Shown piece by piece: positions 25,401 through 34,458 of a stretch of 64,000 bases of DNA; the first letter of the stretch is position 1, and every line of letters starts with the position of its first letter. The notes beneath the pieces are model-generated. The model saw only the letters and a list, made by a program, of their open reading frames with translations, had not been told where the DNA came from and did not search any database. The position numbers and the translations under genes were made by a program. This stretch comes from Actinoplanes sp. NBC_00393 (GTDB lineage Bacteria; Actinomycetota; Actinomycetes; Mycobacteriales; Micromonosporaceae), in contig NZ_CP107942.1 in the NCBI RefSeq assembly GCF_036053395.1, forward strand, positions 4,926,501 through 4,990,500. The letters are read 5' to 3'.

Positions 25401-26484
25401 CGGTGTTGCGCAGGTTTCGCTTGTTGAGGGCGTCGGCGGTGTCCCGGATCTCCCGCTCGCCGGAGAGGAAGACGAGGATGTCGCCATCTGCGGGGAGCTC
25501 GTCCACGGCATCGGCGATACCGTCGATCTGGTCCTGCGGCTCTTCCGTGTCGTCCTCGGTGACGGTGACGAGTGGGCGATATCGGACCTCGACCGGATAG
25601 GTACGCCCGGACACCTCGATCACCGGAGCCGGCTTCCCGGCGCCGTCAGCGAAATGCTCGGCGAACCGCTGCGTCTCGATCGTCGCCGACGTGATGATCA
25701 GCTTCAGGTCGGGGCGCTTCGGCAGGAGCTCGCGCAGGTAGCCCAGGATGAAGTCGATGTTCAGGCTGCGCTCGTGCGCCTCGTCGATGATCAGCGTGTC
25801 GTAGCGGCGCAGCATCCGGTCGTTCTGGATCTCGGCGAGCAGGATGCCGTCGGTCATCACCTTGACCATGGTGTCGTCGCTCACCTGGTCGGTGAACCGC
25901 ACCTTGTAGCCGACCGTGGACCCGAGCGGCCGGTCCAGCTCCTCGGCGATCCGCTCCGCGACGGTCCGCGCCGCGATCCGCCGCGGTTGGGTGTGCCCGA
26001 TCTGCCCGCGTACCCCCCGGCCCAGCTCCATGCAGATCTTGGGGATCTGGGTGGTCTTGCCGGAGCCGGTCTCCCCGGCGACGACGACCACCTGGTGGTC
26101 GCGGATCGCCGCGGCGATGTCGTCCTTGCGGGTGCTGACCGGCAGCGCCTGCGGATAGGTGATCTTCGGCACCGAGGCGAGCCGGCTCTCCAGCCGCAGC
26201 CGCGCCTGCTCCACCTCGCCTTCGATCTCCGCGAGCACGGCGGAACGCGCGGCGTCGTCCCGGATCCGCCGGGTGCCCTCGAGGCGGCGCTGCAGGCGCC
26301 GCTCGTCACGGGGCAACAACTCGGAGATCCGGGAACGCAGCTCGGCGGTGGCCGGCGTCGCCCCGGCGGGTGTCGCTCCGGCGGGCATTGCTCCGGCAGG
26401 CGATGGTCCGGCAGGCGATGCCCCGACGGGCGCCCCGGCGGGCGTTGCTCCGGCGGGCGATGCTTTGGCAGGCGATGTCGACAT
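22462..26484 (-). CDS. hrpA: ATP-dependent RNA helicase HrpA (DEAH box)
   Basis: The product has 1340 residues, the normal size for HrpA. The start is ATG 26484. The first 47 residues are a low-complexity Pro/Ala/Gly repeat (SPAGATPAGA type), probably an expansion. The helicase core follows with VVVAGETGSGKTTQ, the TQPRRIAA block, DEAH (IIDEAHERS), SAT (IITSATIET) and the motif VI region QRKGRCGRT. The long C-terminal region with the HrpA-specific domain completes it. HrpA resolves stalled ribosomes and remodels mRNA in bacteria. The gene is monocistronic, with a tandem-repeat array downstream. Confidence 0.95.
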   Translation of the reverse strand: MSTSPAKASPAGATPAGAPVGASPAGPSPAGAMPAGATPAGATPATAELRSRISELLPRDERRLQRRLEGTRRIRDDAARSAVLAEIEGEVEQARLRLESRLASVPKITYPQALPVSTRKDDIAAAIRDHQVVVVAGETGSGKTTQIPKICMELGRGVRGQIGHTQPRRIAARTVAERIAEELDRPLGSTVGYKVRFTDQVSDDTMVKVMTDGILLAEIQNDRMLRRYDTLIIDEAHERSLNIDFILGYLRELLPKRPDLKLIITSATIETQRFAEHFADGAGKPAPVIEVSGRTYPVEVRYRPLVTVTEDDTEEPQDQIDGIADAVDELPADGDILVFLSGEREIRDTADALNKRNLRNTEIVPLYGRLSAAEQHRVFERHTGRRVVLATNVAETSLTVPGIRYVIDPGTARISRYSNRLKVQRLPIEPVSQASANQRKGRCGRTSDGICIRLYSEEDFEQRPEFTEPEILRTNLASVILQMTNLGLGDLQKFPFIDPPDRRNVTDGIKLLEELGALDDRKLTPMGRQLAQLPVDPRLARMVIEADRQECVAEVMVIAAALSIQDPRERPADKQQQADEKHARFTDKESDFFTFLNLWRYLREKQQELSGNQFRRLCRSEFLNYLRVREWQDIYAQLKQVARTLNLSVKEDWEAGVAAQPVHTALLAGLLSHIGMKDQDKREFVGARGAKFAIFPGSALFKRQPRWVMSAELVETSRLWARVNARIEPEWAEKLAPHLVKRTYSEPHWDRKMGAVMAFEKVTLYGLPIVPRRRVGYGKVDPVVSRELFIRHALVEGDWETHHKFFDANNRLLKQITEIENRARRRDIAVDDETVYALYDARIPAEVVSARHFDGWWKKARRDDPELLHFTRDDLVNAGRDTVDPNAFPDAWLAGGVKLPLYYEFEPNSHADGVTVKVPLDLINKVDADDFGWSVPGFRKDVVIALIRALPKQLRTSFVPVPDWAEAVLDRVPARRGPLPDAIGNELRRLTGTIVPRDAWRPDQVPEHLRMNFRVVNEAGEVVAEGRDLDVLRRQLAPKVQATISRAAGNLERRGITTNDFGVLPRRVAQVRGGYEVNVWPALVDEGDSVAIKVFETEPAQRLAMAAGTRKLLMLTLPPAARYLQGRLDNRAKLELSRGNPYRSIADLLDDCAGAAVDRLVADAGGPVWSSVEFASLRNTVREDLVDAVANVVTQVQAVLATAYDVDQRLKALRDPGLLPALADIRQQLKGLVHPGFVTETGWRQLHHMPRYLRGIVHRLDRLGGNLARDRQLTTQIHEIESEYRELRAEAVTGGPAEEGLRDIRWMIEELRINYFAQTLGTAYAISDKRIYKAMDALPI

Positions 26485-26547
26485 GGCGCAGCAAGAATAG
26501 GCGGAACCGGCCGGAAACGCCTGGTGATTAACGCCGCCCTTGCCGTG

Positions 26548-27618
26548 TCAGCTGCCCGGGGCCGACTGCGGGTTGGCGGCCAGCCACTGGTCGATGGTGT
26601 CGTTCTTGATCGCCGCGAACATCGCCGCCGACTTCTTCGGGTCGAGCTGGACCGCCGAGCCGGCCTTCGTCCGGAGGCTGGCAGTCGAGGAGGGCACGGT
26701 GGCGTACGCGATGCTCTGTGGCCGGATGTCCCGCACCGCGAACGCCAGGTCGCGCAGGTCCAAGCTCTCGTCGACGGTCAGCGCGCCGGCCGCGATGCCG
26801 AGCAGGCTGTCCAGCTCGAGCGGGTTGGTCAGGGCGCCGCTCTTCGACACCTTGGCGATCACCGCCTTAACCACCAGCTGCTGGTTGTGCATCCGCCCGA
26901 AGTCGCCGCCGGGCACCTCGTAGCGCTGCCGCATGAACTCCTCGGCCTCTTCCCCGTCGAGGTCGTGACAGCCCTTGTTCCAGACCCGCTCGGAGAACGT
27001 CGACCGCACGTCATAGGGAACACAGACGTTGACCCCGTCCACCGCGTCGACCATCTCCCGGACCGCCGCGAAGTCCGCAATCATCGCGCCGTCCAGGGTC
27101 ACCCCGGTGAGCTGCTTGACCGTCTGCGCGGTCAGCTTGGCCCCACCGAACGCGAAGGCCGCATTGATCTTGTTCTTGCCGCCCTTCCAGGAGCCGCCGG
27201 CGGGCACGTCGACGTAGCTGTCCCGCGGGATGGAGACGATCGCGGCCTTGTCCCGGCTCTTCGAAATGTGCAGCAGCATGATGGTGTCCGAGCGCTCACC
27301 GATCGAGCTGGTGCCGCCGTCCTCCTCGGCCCGCGAGTCCGACCCGAGCAGCAGCAGGTTGAGCGCGCCGGACTCCCAGTTGCGCTGACTCTGGGCGGCG
27401 TCCTCCGCAGAAGACTCCGGCAGCAGAGCCGACCGCTCCACTTTGCCCTCGTAACGGCTATAGAGGAAATAGCCGCCGCCAACCACTCCGGCGACAATGA
27501 CAAGCACCAGAACGCCTAGCAGTGAAAGTGCCTTTTGCCAACCTGCGAGGCCCCTTTTCCGGTGTGACCTCGGTGATGCGGTTGGTTCGGCTTCTTCACG
27601 GCCGGGCGTCAAAACCAT
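26548..27618 (-). CDS. LytR-CpsA-Psr (LCP) family cell-wall glycopolymer ligase
   Basis: The 356-residue product starts at ATG 27618 with AGGG 8 bases upstream; a GTG at 27627 is an alternative. A basic cytoplasmic N terminus is followed by one membrane helix (LSLLGVLVLVIVAGVVGGGYFL). The LCP catalytic domain has NLLLLGSDSR, RSDTIMLLHI, the VSIPRDSYVDVP motif with its conserved Arg and Asp, and KINAAFAFGG. LCP enzymes transfer polyprenyl-linked glycopolymers to peptidoglycan outside the membrane. Its position beside the polysaccharide locus, which starts 450 bases away on the other strand, suggests that it could attach that polymer to the wall. Confidence 0.92.
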   Translation of the reverse strand: MVLTPGREEAEPTASPRSHRKRGLAGWQKALSLLGVLVLVIVAGVVGGGYFLYSRYEGKVERSALLPESSAEDAAQSQRNWESGALNLLLLGSDSRAEEDGGTSSIGERSDTIMLLHISKSRDKAAIVSIPRDSYVDVPAGGSWKGGKNKINAAFAFGGAKLTAQTVKQLTGVTLDGAMIADFAAVREMVDAVDGVNVCVPYDVRSTFSERVWNKGCHDLDGEEAEEFMRQRYEVPGGDFGRMHNQQLVVKAVIAKVSKSGALTNPLELDSLLGIAAGALTVDESLDLRDLAFAVRDIRPQSIAYATVPSSTASLRTKAGSAVQLDPKKSAAMFAAIKNDTIDQWLAANPQSAPGS

Positions 27619-28067
27619 GCCCGACACCCTGAAGGCAGTTCGGCAAATCGGTCAAGCTGGGGGCATCAACCGTTCGGTCAGCTTTTGATCACAGGTGGCC
27701 GCTGCGTCTCTGAAAGAACCACTGCGGCCAAGCATCTTTCAGGTACGAGTACCGGAACCGCTTCCACCATATGAGATGCAGGGGTCCCGAGGATTGTGCG
27801 ATAGCCCACTCCACCTTCTCCGACGCGTTGAAGCGCTCGTCTCCCGATTCGGACATGTCCGTAACAGAACACCAAGATGGGCTGACGTTTGCCGGGTTAT
27901 GTCCAATTCCTGCGGGCCCGCCGAGGAAAGGCGGTCAATAGCCCGATTCGGGCCTGTGGGATCTTGAGATCGGCCGAATGGCGGACCCTTCCCGATCATC
28001 TTGATCTTTAGGGTTCCTGCGTTCCAGAAACGGCACTGTTCCGTTCCACCGAAAAGCAGAAGCGCGG
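27619..28067. other. 449-base divergent intergenic region before the polysaccharide locus
   Basis: No convincing gene is present: short open frames here lack ribosome sites and coding character. Base composition is visibly less GC-rich than flanking genes. As the only sizeable gap before the long polysaccharide gene train, it probably carries the promoters of the locus and of the LCP gene. No specific promoter motif is claimed. Confidence 0.5.
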
Positions 28068-29540
28068 ATGAGAGAGTCGACCACGAATCGGCCAACGGGG
28101 CCTCAGAGCGATACCGCGTCACGTGCGGAGGGCTGGGAACGGACGACGATCGACGTCCTGGCCCGCCGCGACCGCGCCGGCACGCGACCGGAAAGGTCGG
28201 CTTGGCGACGGTTCGGCGAGCACTTCAAGACCGGGCGGGTGCTGTTCGCCGGCGATGCGCTGGTCGCCGCCTGTTTCGCCGGCTGGTGGGTGCAGTGGAC
28301 CTGGCCCCTGTTGCTCGGCTGGTTGTTCACAGTCACCTCTTACGCGTCGTCAGGCATCTACCGGCCACGCCTGCACCTCACGCTCCTGGACCAGGTGCCG
28401 CAGTTGATCAGCCAGTTCGTCGTCGCGATGAGCGTGGCGCTGACCGTGCCGGCGCTGCTCGGCGTGCCTTTGGAGCTGCGCCGGCACGTCGCCGGGGCAG
28501 CCCTGATGATCGGCGCCATGCTGCTCGTGCGCGGCGTGATCTTCACGGCCATCCGGGTCGGCCGAAGCGCCGACATGGTGGCTCACCCGACCCTCATCCT
28601 GGGTGACGGCATGCACGCTCAACAGGTCATCGGCGTCCTGAGCAGGCACAAGACCTACGGACTGAACGTTGTGGGCTATGTCGCCGCTGCGCCGGCAGCT
28701 CCCGCGGAGGCCGGCGAGGGCTGGAAGTACCTCGGCAACTTCGCCGCCCTGCCCCGCATCGTCGAACAGCACACGATCAGCGTTCTGCTGATCGACGAGA
28801 TGTCGGTGGACCGGCCGCGGCTGCTCGACGGGCTGCGGAGCCGCGTCGGCATGCCGGCGACCTTCCTGCTGCTGCGGTCGTGGCCGCTGGGCGGATCACG
28901 GGCCACCGGGGATCACATCGGGGGCGTGCCGATCCTCCGGCTCAGCCAGGGCTGGAGCGTCGGACAGCGATTCAGCAAGCGGCTCTTCGACATCCTGCTG
29001 GCGGCCACGCTGCTCGTCGTTCTCGCCCCACTGATGTTGCTCGTGATCGCCGCGATCCTCGTCGAGGACTGGCACAACCCAATCTTCAAACAGGTGCGGG
29101 TCGGCCGTGACGGCCGGCTGTTCACGATGTACAAACTCCGCTCGATGCGCCCGGTCGCGCCGGATCAGTCCGATACCGCCTGGTCCGACGTCGCAGCCTC
29201 CCGGATCGGCCGTGTGGGCCGGTTCATCCGGGCCACCTCGATCGACGAGCTTCCCCAGTTGGTCAACATCCTCTGCGGGGACATGACATTCGTCGGTCCC
29301 CGCCCGGAACGGCCGCACTACGTCGAGCAGTTCAGCGCGATGTTTCCGGAGTACCAGTCCCGCCACCGGGTCACTGTCGGCCTGACCGGCCTGGCCCAGG
29401 TGAACGGCCTGCGCGGCGACACGTCGATCGACGACAGAATTCGCCACGACAACTACTACATCGACCACTGGAACCTTTGGCTCGACATCAAGGTCCTGAT
29501 CTGGACCCTCGGGCAGACGTTCGGCGCACGCGGCAGCTGA
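28068..29540 (+). CDS. Polyprenyl-phosphate glycosyl-1-phosphate transferase (exopolysaccharide initiation)
   Basis: The 490-residue protein has a typical WbaP/WcaJ-like layout. It has four to five N-terminal membrane helices (about 55-165), a CoA-binding-like central domain (HPTLILGDGMHAQQVIGVL), then a fifth helix with RLFDILLAATLLVVLAPLMLLV. The bacterial sugar transferase domain follows with FKQVRVGRDGRLFTMYKLRSM, SIDELPQLVNIL and GDMTFVGPRPERP. It moves a sugar-1-phosphate from a nucleotide sugar to undecaprenyl phosphate at the inner face of the membrane, starting repeat-unit synthesis. It is the first gene of the locus, 45 bases before the Wzz-like gene. Confidence 0.93.
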   Translation: MRESTTNRPTGPQSDTASRAEGWERTTIDVLARRDRAGTRPERSAWRRFGEHFKTGRVLFAGDALVAACFAGWWVQWTWPLLLGWLFTVTSYASSGIYRPRLHLTLLDQVPQLISQFVVAMSVALTVPALLGVPLELRRHVAGAALMIGAMLLVRGVIFTAIRVGRSADMVAHPTLILGDGMHAQQVIGVLSRHKTYGLNVVGYVAAAPAAPAEAGEGWKYLGNFAALPRIVEQHTISVLLIDEMSVDRPRLLDGLRSRVGMPATFLLLRSWPLGGSRATGDHIGGVPILRLSQGWSVGQRFSKRLFDILLAATLLVVLAPLMLLVIAAILVEDWHNPIFKQVRVGRDGRLFTMYKLRSMRPVAPDQSDTAWSDVAASRIGRVGRFIRATSIDELPQLVNILCGDMTFVGPRPERPHYVEQFSAMFPEYQSRHRVTVGLTGLAQVNGLRGDTSIDDRIRHDNYYIDHWNLWLDIKVLIWTLGQTFGARGS

Positions 29541-29584
29541 ACCCGCGTTCCCCCGACAGCAACGAAGAGCATCGTGAGGAAGAC

Positions 29585-30478
29585 ATGTCCACGTACGTAA
29601 ATCAGGTGAATCGGTCGGACGCATTCGCCGAACAAACGCCGACCGCCCGACCGCAGATCATCTGGCGTGCCCGGTTTTCCATCGTCGGTGCGTCACTGCT
29701 GATAGCCGGGCTGACCTGCGTGGTGAGCTCCCTACTGCCCGGCACCTACTCGGCGAACAGCGATGTGCTGGTCTCCAGTTCGTCAACGATGACCAGTGTG
29801 GATGCGGTTAGCGGTGCGAACGAGTTGGCAACGCAGTTCGCGCAGTTCGCCCGAACCGCGGTAGTCCTCAACGACGCGGCCGCACGCTCCGGGATCCCGG
29901 TCGACCAGCTCTCCGCTAACACCTCGGCCGCCACGGTCGCGAACACGAATATTGTCCGGGTCACCGTGAAGGCGGGTTCCGCTGACGAGTCGAGTAAAGG
30001 CGCCCGCGCAGTCTCCGAAGCTTTGGTGGCCCAGACCCAGGAACTCCTGTCCTCCGGCACTAAGACGAACACACAGCAACTGGCCAACATTGACGAACTG
30101 CTTGCCAAGGCGAAAGACGACGTCGACCGCCTGAGCCGGGCACTGACCGCCGCGGCCCCTGGATCCTCGCGCGCTCAGGCGGTCAACACTCAGCTGAACA
30201 ACGCTCAGCAACAGGTGACGGCCCTGGTCTTGAAGCGGATTGATCTGGTCGGCCAAGCCGGCCGGGATACTTCGGGAAGCGCCGTGAAGCTGTCGGCGCT
30301 GACCGCGGAACCGATAGCGGCCAAGGTGGCGCCCCAGCCGCTGCTCTACTCCCTCGTCGCTCTCATCGTCTCACTCGTACTGACCACAGAGCTGGCCGTG
30401 ATCAGCGCCAGACGTCGGCAGAGTGGGCGCCCGTCGGCTGCCCATGACGCCCGAGGCCGCGCCCGGCCGCAGAGTTGA
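29585..30478 (+). CDS. Wzz-type polysaccharide chain-length / co-polymerase protein
   Basis: The 297-residue protein starts at ATG 29585 with GAGGAAG upstream; the open frame before it is a shadow. It has two membrane helices, one near residues 27-50 (FSIVGASLLIAGLTCVVSSL) and one near 255-280 (LLYSLVALIVSLVLTTELAV). Between them is a long extracytoplasmic, helix-rich region with a coiled-coil pattern (LANIDELLAKAKDDVDRLSRAL). That is the chain-length determinant design. It lacks the C-terminal tyrosine-kinase domain found in fused actinobacterial homologues. Its last codons overlap the start of the Wzy-like gene. Confidence 0.85.
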   Translation: MSTYVNQVNRSDAFAEQTPTARPQIIWRARFSIVGASLLIAGLTCVVSSLLPGTYSANSDVLVSSSSTMTSVDAVSGANELATQFAQFARTAVVLNDAAARSGIPVDQLSANTSAATVANTNIVRVTVKAGSADESSKGARAVSEALVAQTQELLSSGTKTNTQQLANIDELLAKAKDDVDRLSRALTAAAPGSSRAQAVNTQLNNAQQQVTALVLKRIDLVGQAGRDTSGSAVKLSALTAEPIAAKVAPQPLLYSLVALIVSLVLTTELAVISARRRQSGRPSAAHDARGRARPQS

Positions 30479-31953
30479 CGGCAGTGCAGACAGCCCACGC
30501 CATCAGTGCCTGGCAGGAACGGATCGCTGCCCGAACCCCTCTGGGCCCGCAGCAGCTTGCGGTTTTTTTACTGGTCACTCCGTTCTTGATACTCGGCGCC
30601 TCGGGCTGGACCGCTCACTTCGCCTTCGCCAACTCCACCATCGTCAAGTACCTGCTGACCATCGCCGCGCCCCTGGGACTAGCCGCGTTCGCACTGGTGC
30701 CCCAACCGTTCCTGGTGCTGGTGGCAGCCGTCGTATTGGCCGCGCCGGCGGCCACGCTTGAGGTCAGCTTTTCCGGCGTCAGCCTCACCGCGATCGCAGC
30801 TACATGTTTGCTGGCCGCGGTCCCTGTGGTGCTCGGTCTGACCCGGCCGGTCGGCACGTCAGCGCTGGGCCGGGTGTTACCAGTGAGCATCGCTCTCGCC
30901 ATAATCCCAATGGCGCATGGCGTCCGGATCGGGGAGACCGTCACCGTAGCGGTGACAGCACTGGCCGTCGCCTTTCTCTGCGCCCGCGCGATCCGCCAAC
31001 GCGGCGGTCTGGCTGTGGTGCTGCTCAGCACTCTCGGATCACTCCTGTTGCAGGCTGTCCTCGCCATCTGGGAGTACCGCACGCGGAAGGAATTCGACCT
31101 CTACTCCGGTTCGGCCTCGGCCACCGCCACCAACTACTTCTTTGACTACCAGAGCCAGCCGCGGCCCACCGGAACGTTCTCCGACCCCATTTCCCTCGCA
31201 ACCGCGTTGGCCGTTGCGATACCCATTGGCCTGGCCATGCTCCATCTCCTCCTCCAGCGTCACCGGTGGCTGCCGGCCTCCGCAGTCGGTATCGCGATCG
31301 CACTCATCGGACTCGGCCTCGCCCTGTCTCTCTCCCGAATGGCCACGATCGGGGCGGCGATCTCCCTGGTCGTCGTCATTGCGCTCGTGCCGCGCTGGTC
31401 CCGACTCCGGATGGCCCAGATCGTCGGGGGCGCCCTGGCTACTCTCTTGATCGGTGCGCTCGTGGTCGGCGGGCCATCTCTGATCGAACGTCTCTCGTCT
31501 ATTTCTGATCCCACCGCAACCGGAGTAGCGACCGCTGACGGTGACCGCGACAGGCTTTTCTACTGGAGCGTCGCTGCGGAGACCGGTCTAGAGCATCCAA
31601 TCGCTGGGGTAGGCGCCGGGCATCTGAACGAGATCCTGATCGCCGACGCGCCGGATGCGGGCGTACACACCCACGCGCATTCCGCATATCTCCAAATCTT
31701 CGCTGAAGGCGGGCTGTTGGGCCTAGCCTCGCTGGCACTGCTCGCATTCGGGCTTCTGGTGGACCTGCGCCGGGCACACGCCCACCGCCCGACTTTGACC
31801 TCCGGCCTCGCCGGTGCCGTCGTGGCACTCGCTGTAGCCGGTGTCACTGATGTCGTAACCATCAAGTACGTGGCCGTTGCCGCAACCGTCGCCCCGATTC
31901 TCGGGATGATCGTGGGTCTGGCTGGGCGGGGGATCGATGAGCGCGACAACTGA
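30475..31953 (+). CDS. O-antigen ligase / Wzy-type polysaccharide polymerase
   Basis: The 492-residue product is a polytopic membrane protein with about eleven to twelve hydrophobic helices. A large loop before the end contains the Wzy_C signature HTHAHSAYLQIFAEGGLLGLAS. TTG 30475 overlaps the previous stop (TTGA), and GTG 30484 is an equally possible start. Polymerases of this class link repeat units on the outer face of the membrane. Codon use is less GC-biased than in the surrounding housekeeping genes. It overlaps the flippase gene by 17 bases. Confidence 0.85.
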   Translation: MTAVQTAHAISAWQERIAARTPLGPQQLAVFLLVTPFLILGASGWTAHFAFANSTIVKYLLTIAAPLGLAAFALVPQPFLVLVAAVVLAAPAATLEVSFSGVSLTAIAATCLLAAVPVVLGLTRPVGTSALGRVLPVSIALAIIPMAHGVRIGETVTVAVTALAVAFLCARAIRQRGGLAVVLLSTLGSLLLQAVLAIWEYRTRKEFDLYSGSASATATNYFFDYQSQPRPTGTFSDPISLATALAVAIPIGLAMLHLLLQRHRWLPASAVGIAIALIGLGLALSLSRMATIGAAISLVVVIALVPRWSRLRMAQIVGGALATLLIGALVVGGPSLIERLSSISDPTATGVATADGDRDRLFYWSVAAETGLEHPIAGVGAGHLNEILIADAPDAGVHTHAHSAYLQIFAEGGLLGLASLALLAFGLLVDLRRAHAHRPTLTSGLAGAVVALAVAGVTDVVTIKYVAVAATVAPILGMIVGLAGRGIDERDN

Positions 31954-33373
31954 GAGCACGGAAAAGATCGCCGGATCGGCCGGGCTCCTAGTGATTCGCA
32001 AAGTTGTCGCCTCGGCCCTGTCTGCGTTGTCGGCCATCGCTGTGGTGCGTTCCCTGGGACCCGATCATTTCGGTCAGTACGCGGCAGGTATGGCCACCTA
32101 CTACCTGTTGACCGCACTCACCGAGTTCGGCTTCGGCCAGGTACTGGGCATGGCAATAGGACGCGGGGCCACGAACGAGGCCCGCTTCGGACGCTTGGTT
32201 CTCCGGGTAAGCATCGCGTGGTCGACGGCAGTAGCAGTGGCCGGTGTGGTGGTTGCGGCATTCTTCGCCTTCGGCACGATCCGTGGCGGCACGCTGCTAG
32301 TCATGACGCCCGCAGTGGCGCTGGCCGGTACCAGCGTGGTGAGGCAGTTTTTCTACGCCCGGCACGAGATCGGCCGGATGGCGGCCGTCGACCTGAGTAC
32401 TTCGCTAGTGACAGCGGTGGCCCTCATTGGGCTTGCTTTGACCGGCGCGCCAGCGGTCCTGATCGCGGCCGCCGCATCGGCGATGTCAGTGGTCAACAGT
32501 GCCCTGGTGCTCCGCGCTGCCTGGCCGTGGCTTCGCACCGGGCCAGGCGACCAGGTTAGGAGCGGCACGACCGCGCCTCGGCTCTTCCGCGACGCCGTCC
32601 CGATTGGGATCGCGTCGTTTCTGGCCACCGCATACGGGTCGATCGACCTGGTGCTGCTCTCCTCGCTGTTCTCGAGCGAGGTAGTAGGGCAATACGCAGG
32701 CGCGGTCAAGGTACTGAATATTCTGGCGATCTTCCCTGGGCTCGTTATGTCCATCGCTCTGCCGCAAATCGCCGCCGACTGGAACGACCCGGACCGCCTA
32801 GGGCACCTGCTCGCCCGCCTATGGCACTGGTTCGTCGCCCTGGTCATGCCGGCGATCGTGGTTGTCGCCGTGCACGCGACGGACACGATGACAGTGCTCT
32901 TCGGTGACGCTTACTCCTCCGCCGGCGACCTGCTGCGAGTGCTCACCATCGCCGCGGCGGCCGCGATGTTCTCGAACCTCTTGGGCGTTGTAGTGATGGC
33001 AGCTGACCGGGTGCGCTGGCTGGTAACCCAGAACATCATCGCCCTTGTGCTGAACGTCGCAGGAAACCTGTGGCTCGCGCCGCGATTCGGCATCGTAACG
33101 GCGGCATGGCTGACCGTGGCCACCGAGGTGTTCGTGTGCTGGGGATCGTGGTTGCTGCTGCGCAATCGGATCCCTGTCGGTCACCTGCTGCGGGTCAGCC
33201 TGCTACCCCTGGTTGCCATCACGATCGCGGTGGTGGCCGGCGCGCTTTTCACCTCGTCGTTCTGGCTCGCCCTGGCGGTCTCGGTGCTCTGTTATCTGGC
33301 TGCCATGACTTTAATGCGGGCTTGGCCTGCCGAATTCGTACGCCTGATTCCCGGAATGGCGAGGGTGAGATGA
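31937..33373 (+). CDS. Wzx-type polysaccharide flippase (MOP superfamily)
   Basis: The 478-residue product has about twelve to fourteen hydrophobic helices in the oligosaccharide-flippase pattern, beginning GLLVIRKVVASALSALSAIAVVRSLGPDHFGQYA. It would move lipid-linked repeat units across the membrane. A typical internal motif, LFSSEVVGQYAGAVKVLN, lies near residue 245. It starts inside the polymerase gene and ends with an ATGA overlap onto the first glycosyltransferase gene, so the genes are translated together. Base composition is lower in GC than in the glycosyltransferases that follow at 35.5-41 kb. Confidence 0.88.
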   Translation: MSATTESTEKIAGSAGLLVIRKVVASALSALSAIAVVRSLGPDHFGQYAAGMATYYLLTALTEFGFGQVLGMAIGRGATNEARFGRLVLRVSIAWSTAVAVAGVVVAAFFAFGTIRGGTLLVMTPAVALAGTSVVRQFFYARHEIGRMAAVDLSTSLVTAVALIGLALTGAPAVLIAAAASAMSVVNSALVLRAAWPWLRTGPGDQVRSGTTAPRLFRDAVPIGIASFLATAYGSIDLVLLSSLFSSEVVGQYAGAVKVLNILAIFPGLVMSIALPQIAADWNDPDRLGHLLARLWHWFVALVMPAIVVVAVHATDTMTVLFGDAYSSAGDLLRVLTIAAAAAMFSNLLGVVVMAADRVRWLVTQNIIALVLNVAGNLWLAPRFGIVTAAWLTVATEVFVCWGSWLLLRNRIPVGHLLRVSLLPLVAITIAVVAGALFTSSFWLALAVSVLCYLAAMTLMRAWPAEFVRLIPGMARVR

Positions 33374-34458
33374 GAGTAGTCCTGGCAACCGACGCTCGAA
33401 CCGCCGGAGGCGTGGGCCGGCACCTGCGTGACCTCGCGACCGGACTGGTGTCGCGGGGCCTCGATGTGCGCCTCGCCGCTCCGAAGGGCTCCCGGGTGGC
33501 CGGCATCGCGGCGGGTATCGGTGCAGAATTCACCGCCTTCGAAGACGGCGTAGAACGTGCCGACATCTGGCACTTGCACCTTGCCGACACCTATCATCGT
33601 CAGTCCGTCAGGCTCCTCGGGCTGGCTCGTGTCAGCAGTCGGCGTGTGATCGTCACTGAGCACTTGCCGCGCAGCAACGCATCGGACGACACGCTTACCA
33701 ACGATCCGCGTACCCCAGGAGCAGCAACGGCCAAGACTGCCTTCAAACGTCTGCAACTCGGGCTGGCGCACTCGGTCATCGCAGTTAGCGAGGCCTCCCG
33801 GCGGTTCCTCATCGAGCGGTACGGCCTGTCGCCCCATCGAATCATCACCATCCACAACGGCATCGACATCGAACGGTTCCGCTTCGAAGCCGCCGAAGTC
33901 CGGCCGGCAGGGAGGCCGGTCGTGGTGAGCGCGGGCGCGCTGATCCGGCAGAAGGGACATGACGTACTCATCGAGGCGACGGCGCGGTCGCAACGGAACT
34001 GGACGGCTGTGATTGCCGGCTCCGGGCCTCAACTCGACAGTCTCCGGTCGTTGGCGGGCCAGGTCGCGCCGGACAGGGTCGAGTTCCGCGGCTGGGTCGA
34101 CGACGTGCCGCGCCTTATGCGCAAAGCGTCGGTCGTCTGCCTGCCGTCCCGGTGGGAGTCATTCGCTTACGTGGTGTTGGAGGCGATGGCGTTGGCTACT
34201 CCGCTGGTGGCCACCAGGGTCGACGGAGTTTGTGAGCTGATCACGGATGAGCGGTCCGGGCTGCTCGTGGACCGGGACGACCCGGTTGCTCTCGCAGCCG
34301 CCATCGACCGGAGCATCGATGGGGGACCGTCCGTCGATGAAATGACCGCAAACGCGCTCCAAGATGTCCGCGGCTTTCACTTGGACACCATGGTGGACAA
34401 GACGCTCACCCACTACCGGCGCTCACTCGGCCGGCTCGCCATGAGCGGTGGCTGCTGA
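33370..34458 (+). CDS. Glycosyltransferase family 4 protein
   Basis: The 362-residue product starts at ATG 33370 in an ATGA overlap with the flippase gene, which settles the start. It has a GT-B fold: an N-terminal domain with TAGGVGRHLRDLA, and a C-terminal domain with GALIRQKGHDVLIEA, GSGPQLDSL, and the E-x7-E nucleotide-sugar motif in RWESFAYVVLEAMALATPLV. It adds a sugar to the lipid-linked repeat unit on the cytoplasmic side; donor and linkage cannot be read from sequence. Confidence 0.88.
   Translation: MRVVLATDARTAGGVGRHLRDLATGLVSRGLDVRLAAPKGSRVAGIAAGIGAEFTAFEDGVERADIWHLHLADTYHRQSVRLLGLARVSSRRVIVTEHLPRSNASDDTLTNDPRTPGAATAKTAFKRLQLGLAHSVIAVSEASRRFLIERYGLSPHRIITIHNGIDIERFRFEAAEVRPAGRPVVVSAGALIRQKGHDVLIEATARSQRNWTAVIAGSGPQLDSLRSLAGQVAPDRVEFRGWVDDVPRLMRKASVVCLPSRWESFAYVVLEAMALATPLVATRVDGVCELITDERSGLLVDRDDPVALAAAIDRSIDGGPSVDEMTANALQDVRGFHLDTMVDKTLTHYRRSLGRLAMSGGC

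Noticed and set aside
22651..27519. Very long open frame on the plus strand (over 1,600 codons)
   Set aside because: It is the antisense shadow of hrpA and the LCP gene. The minus-strand frames carry complete helicase and LCP motifs, while this one has no recognisable domain and only reflects GC-rich codon bias.
27695..27967. 90-codon plus-strand frame before the polysaccharide locus
   Set aside because: It has no ribosome site or recognisable motif, and its codon usage is unlike that of the neighbouring genes.
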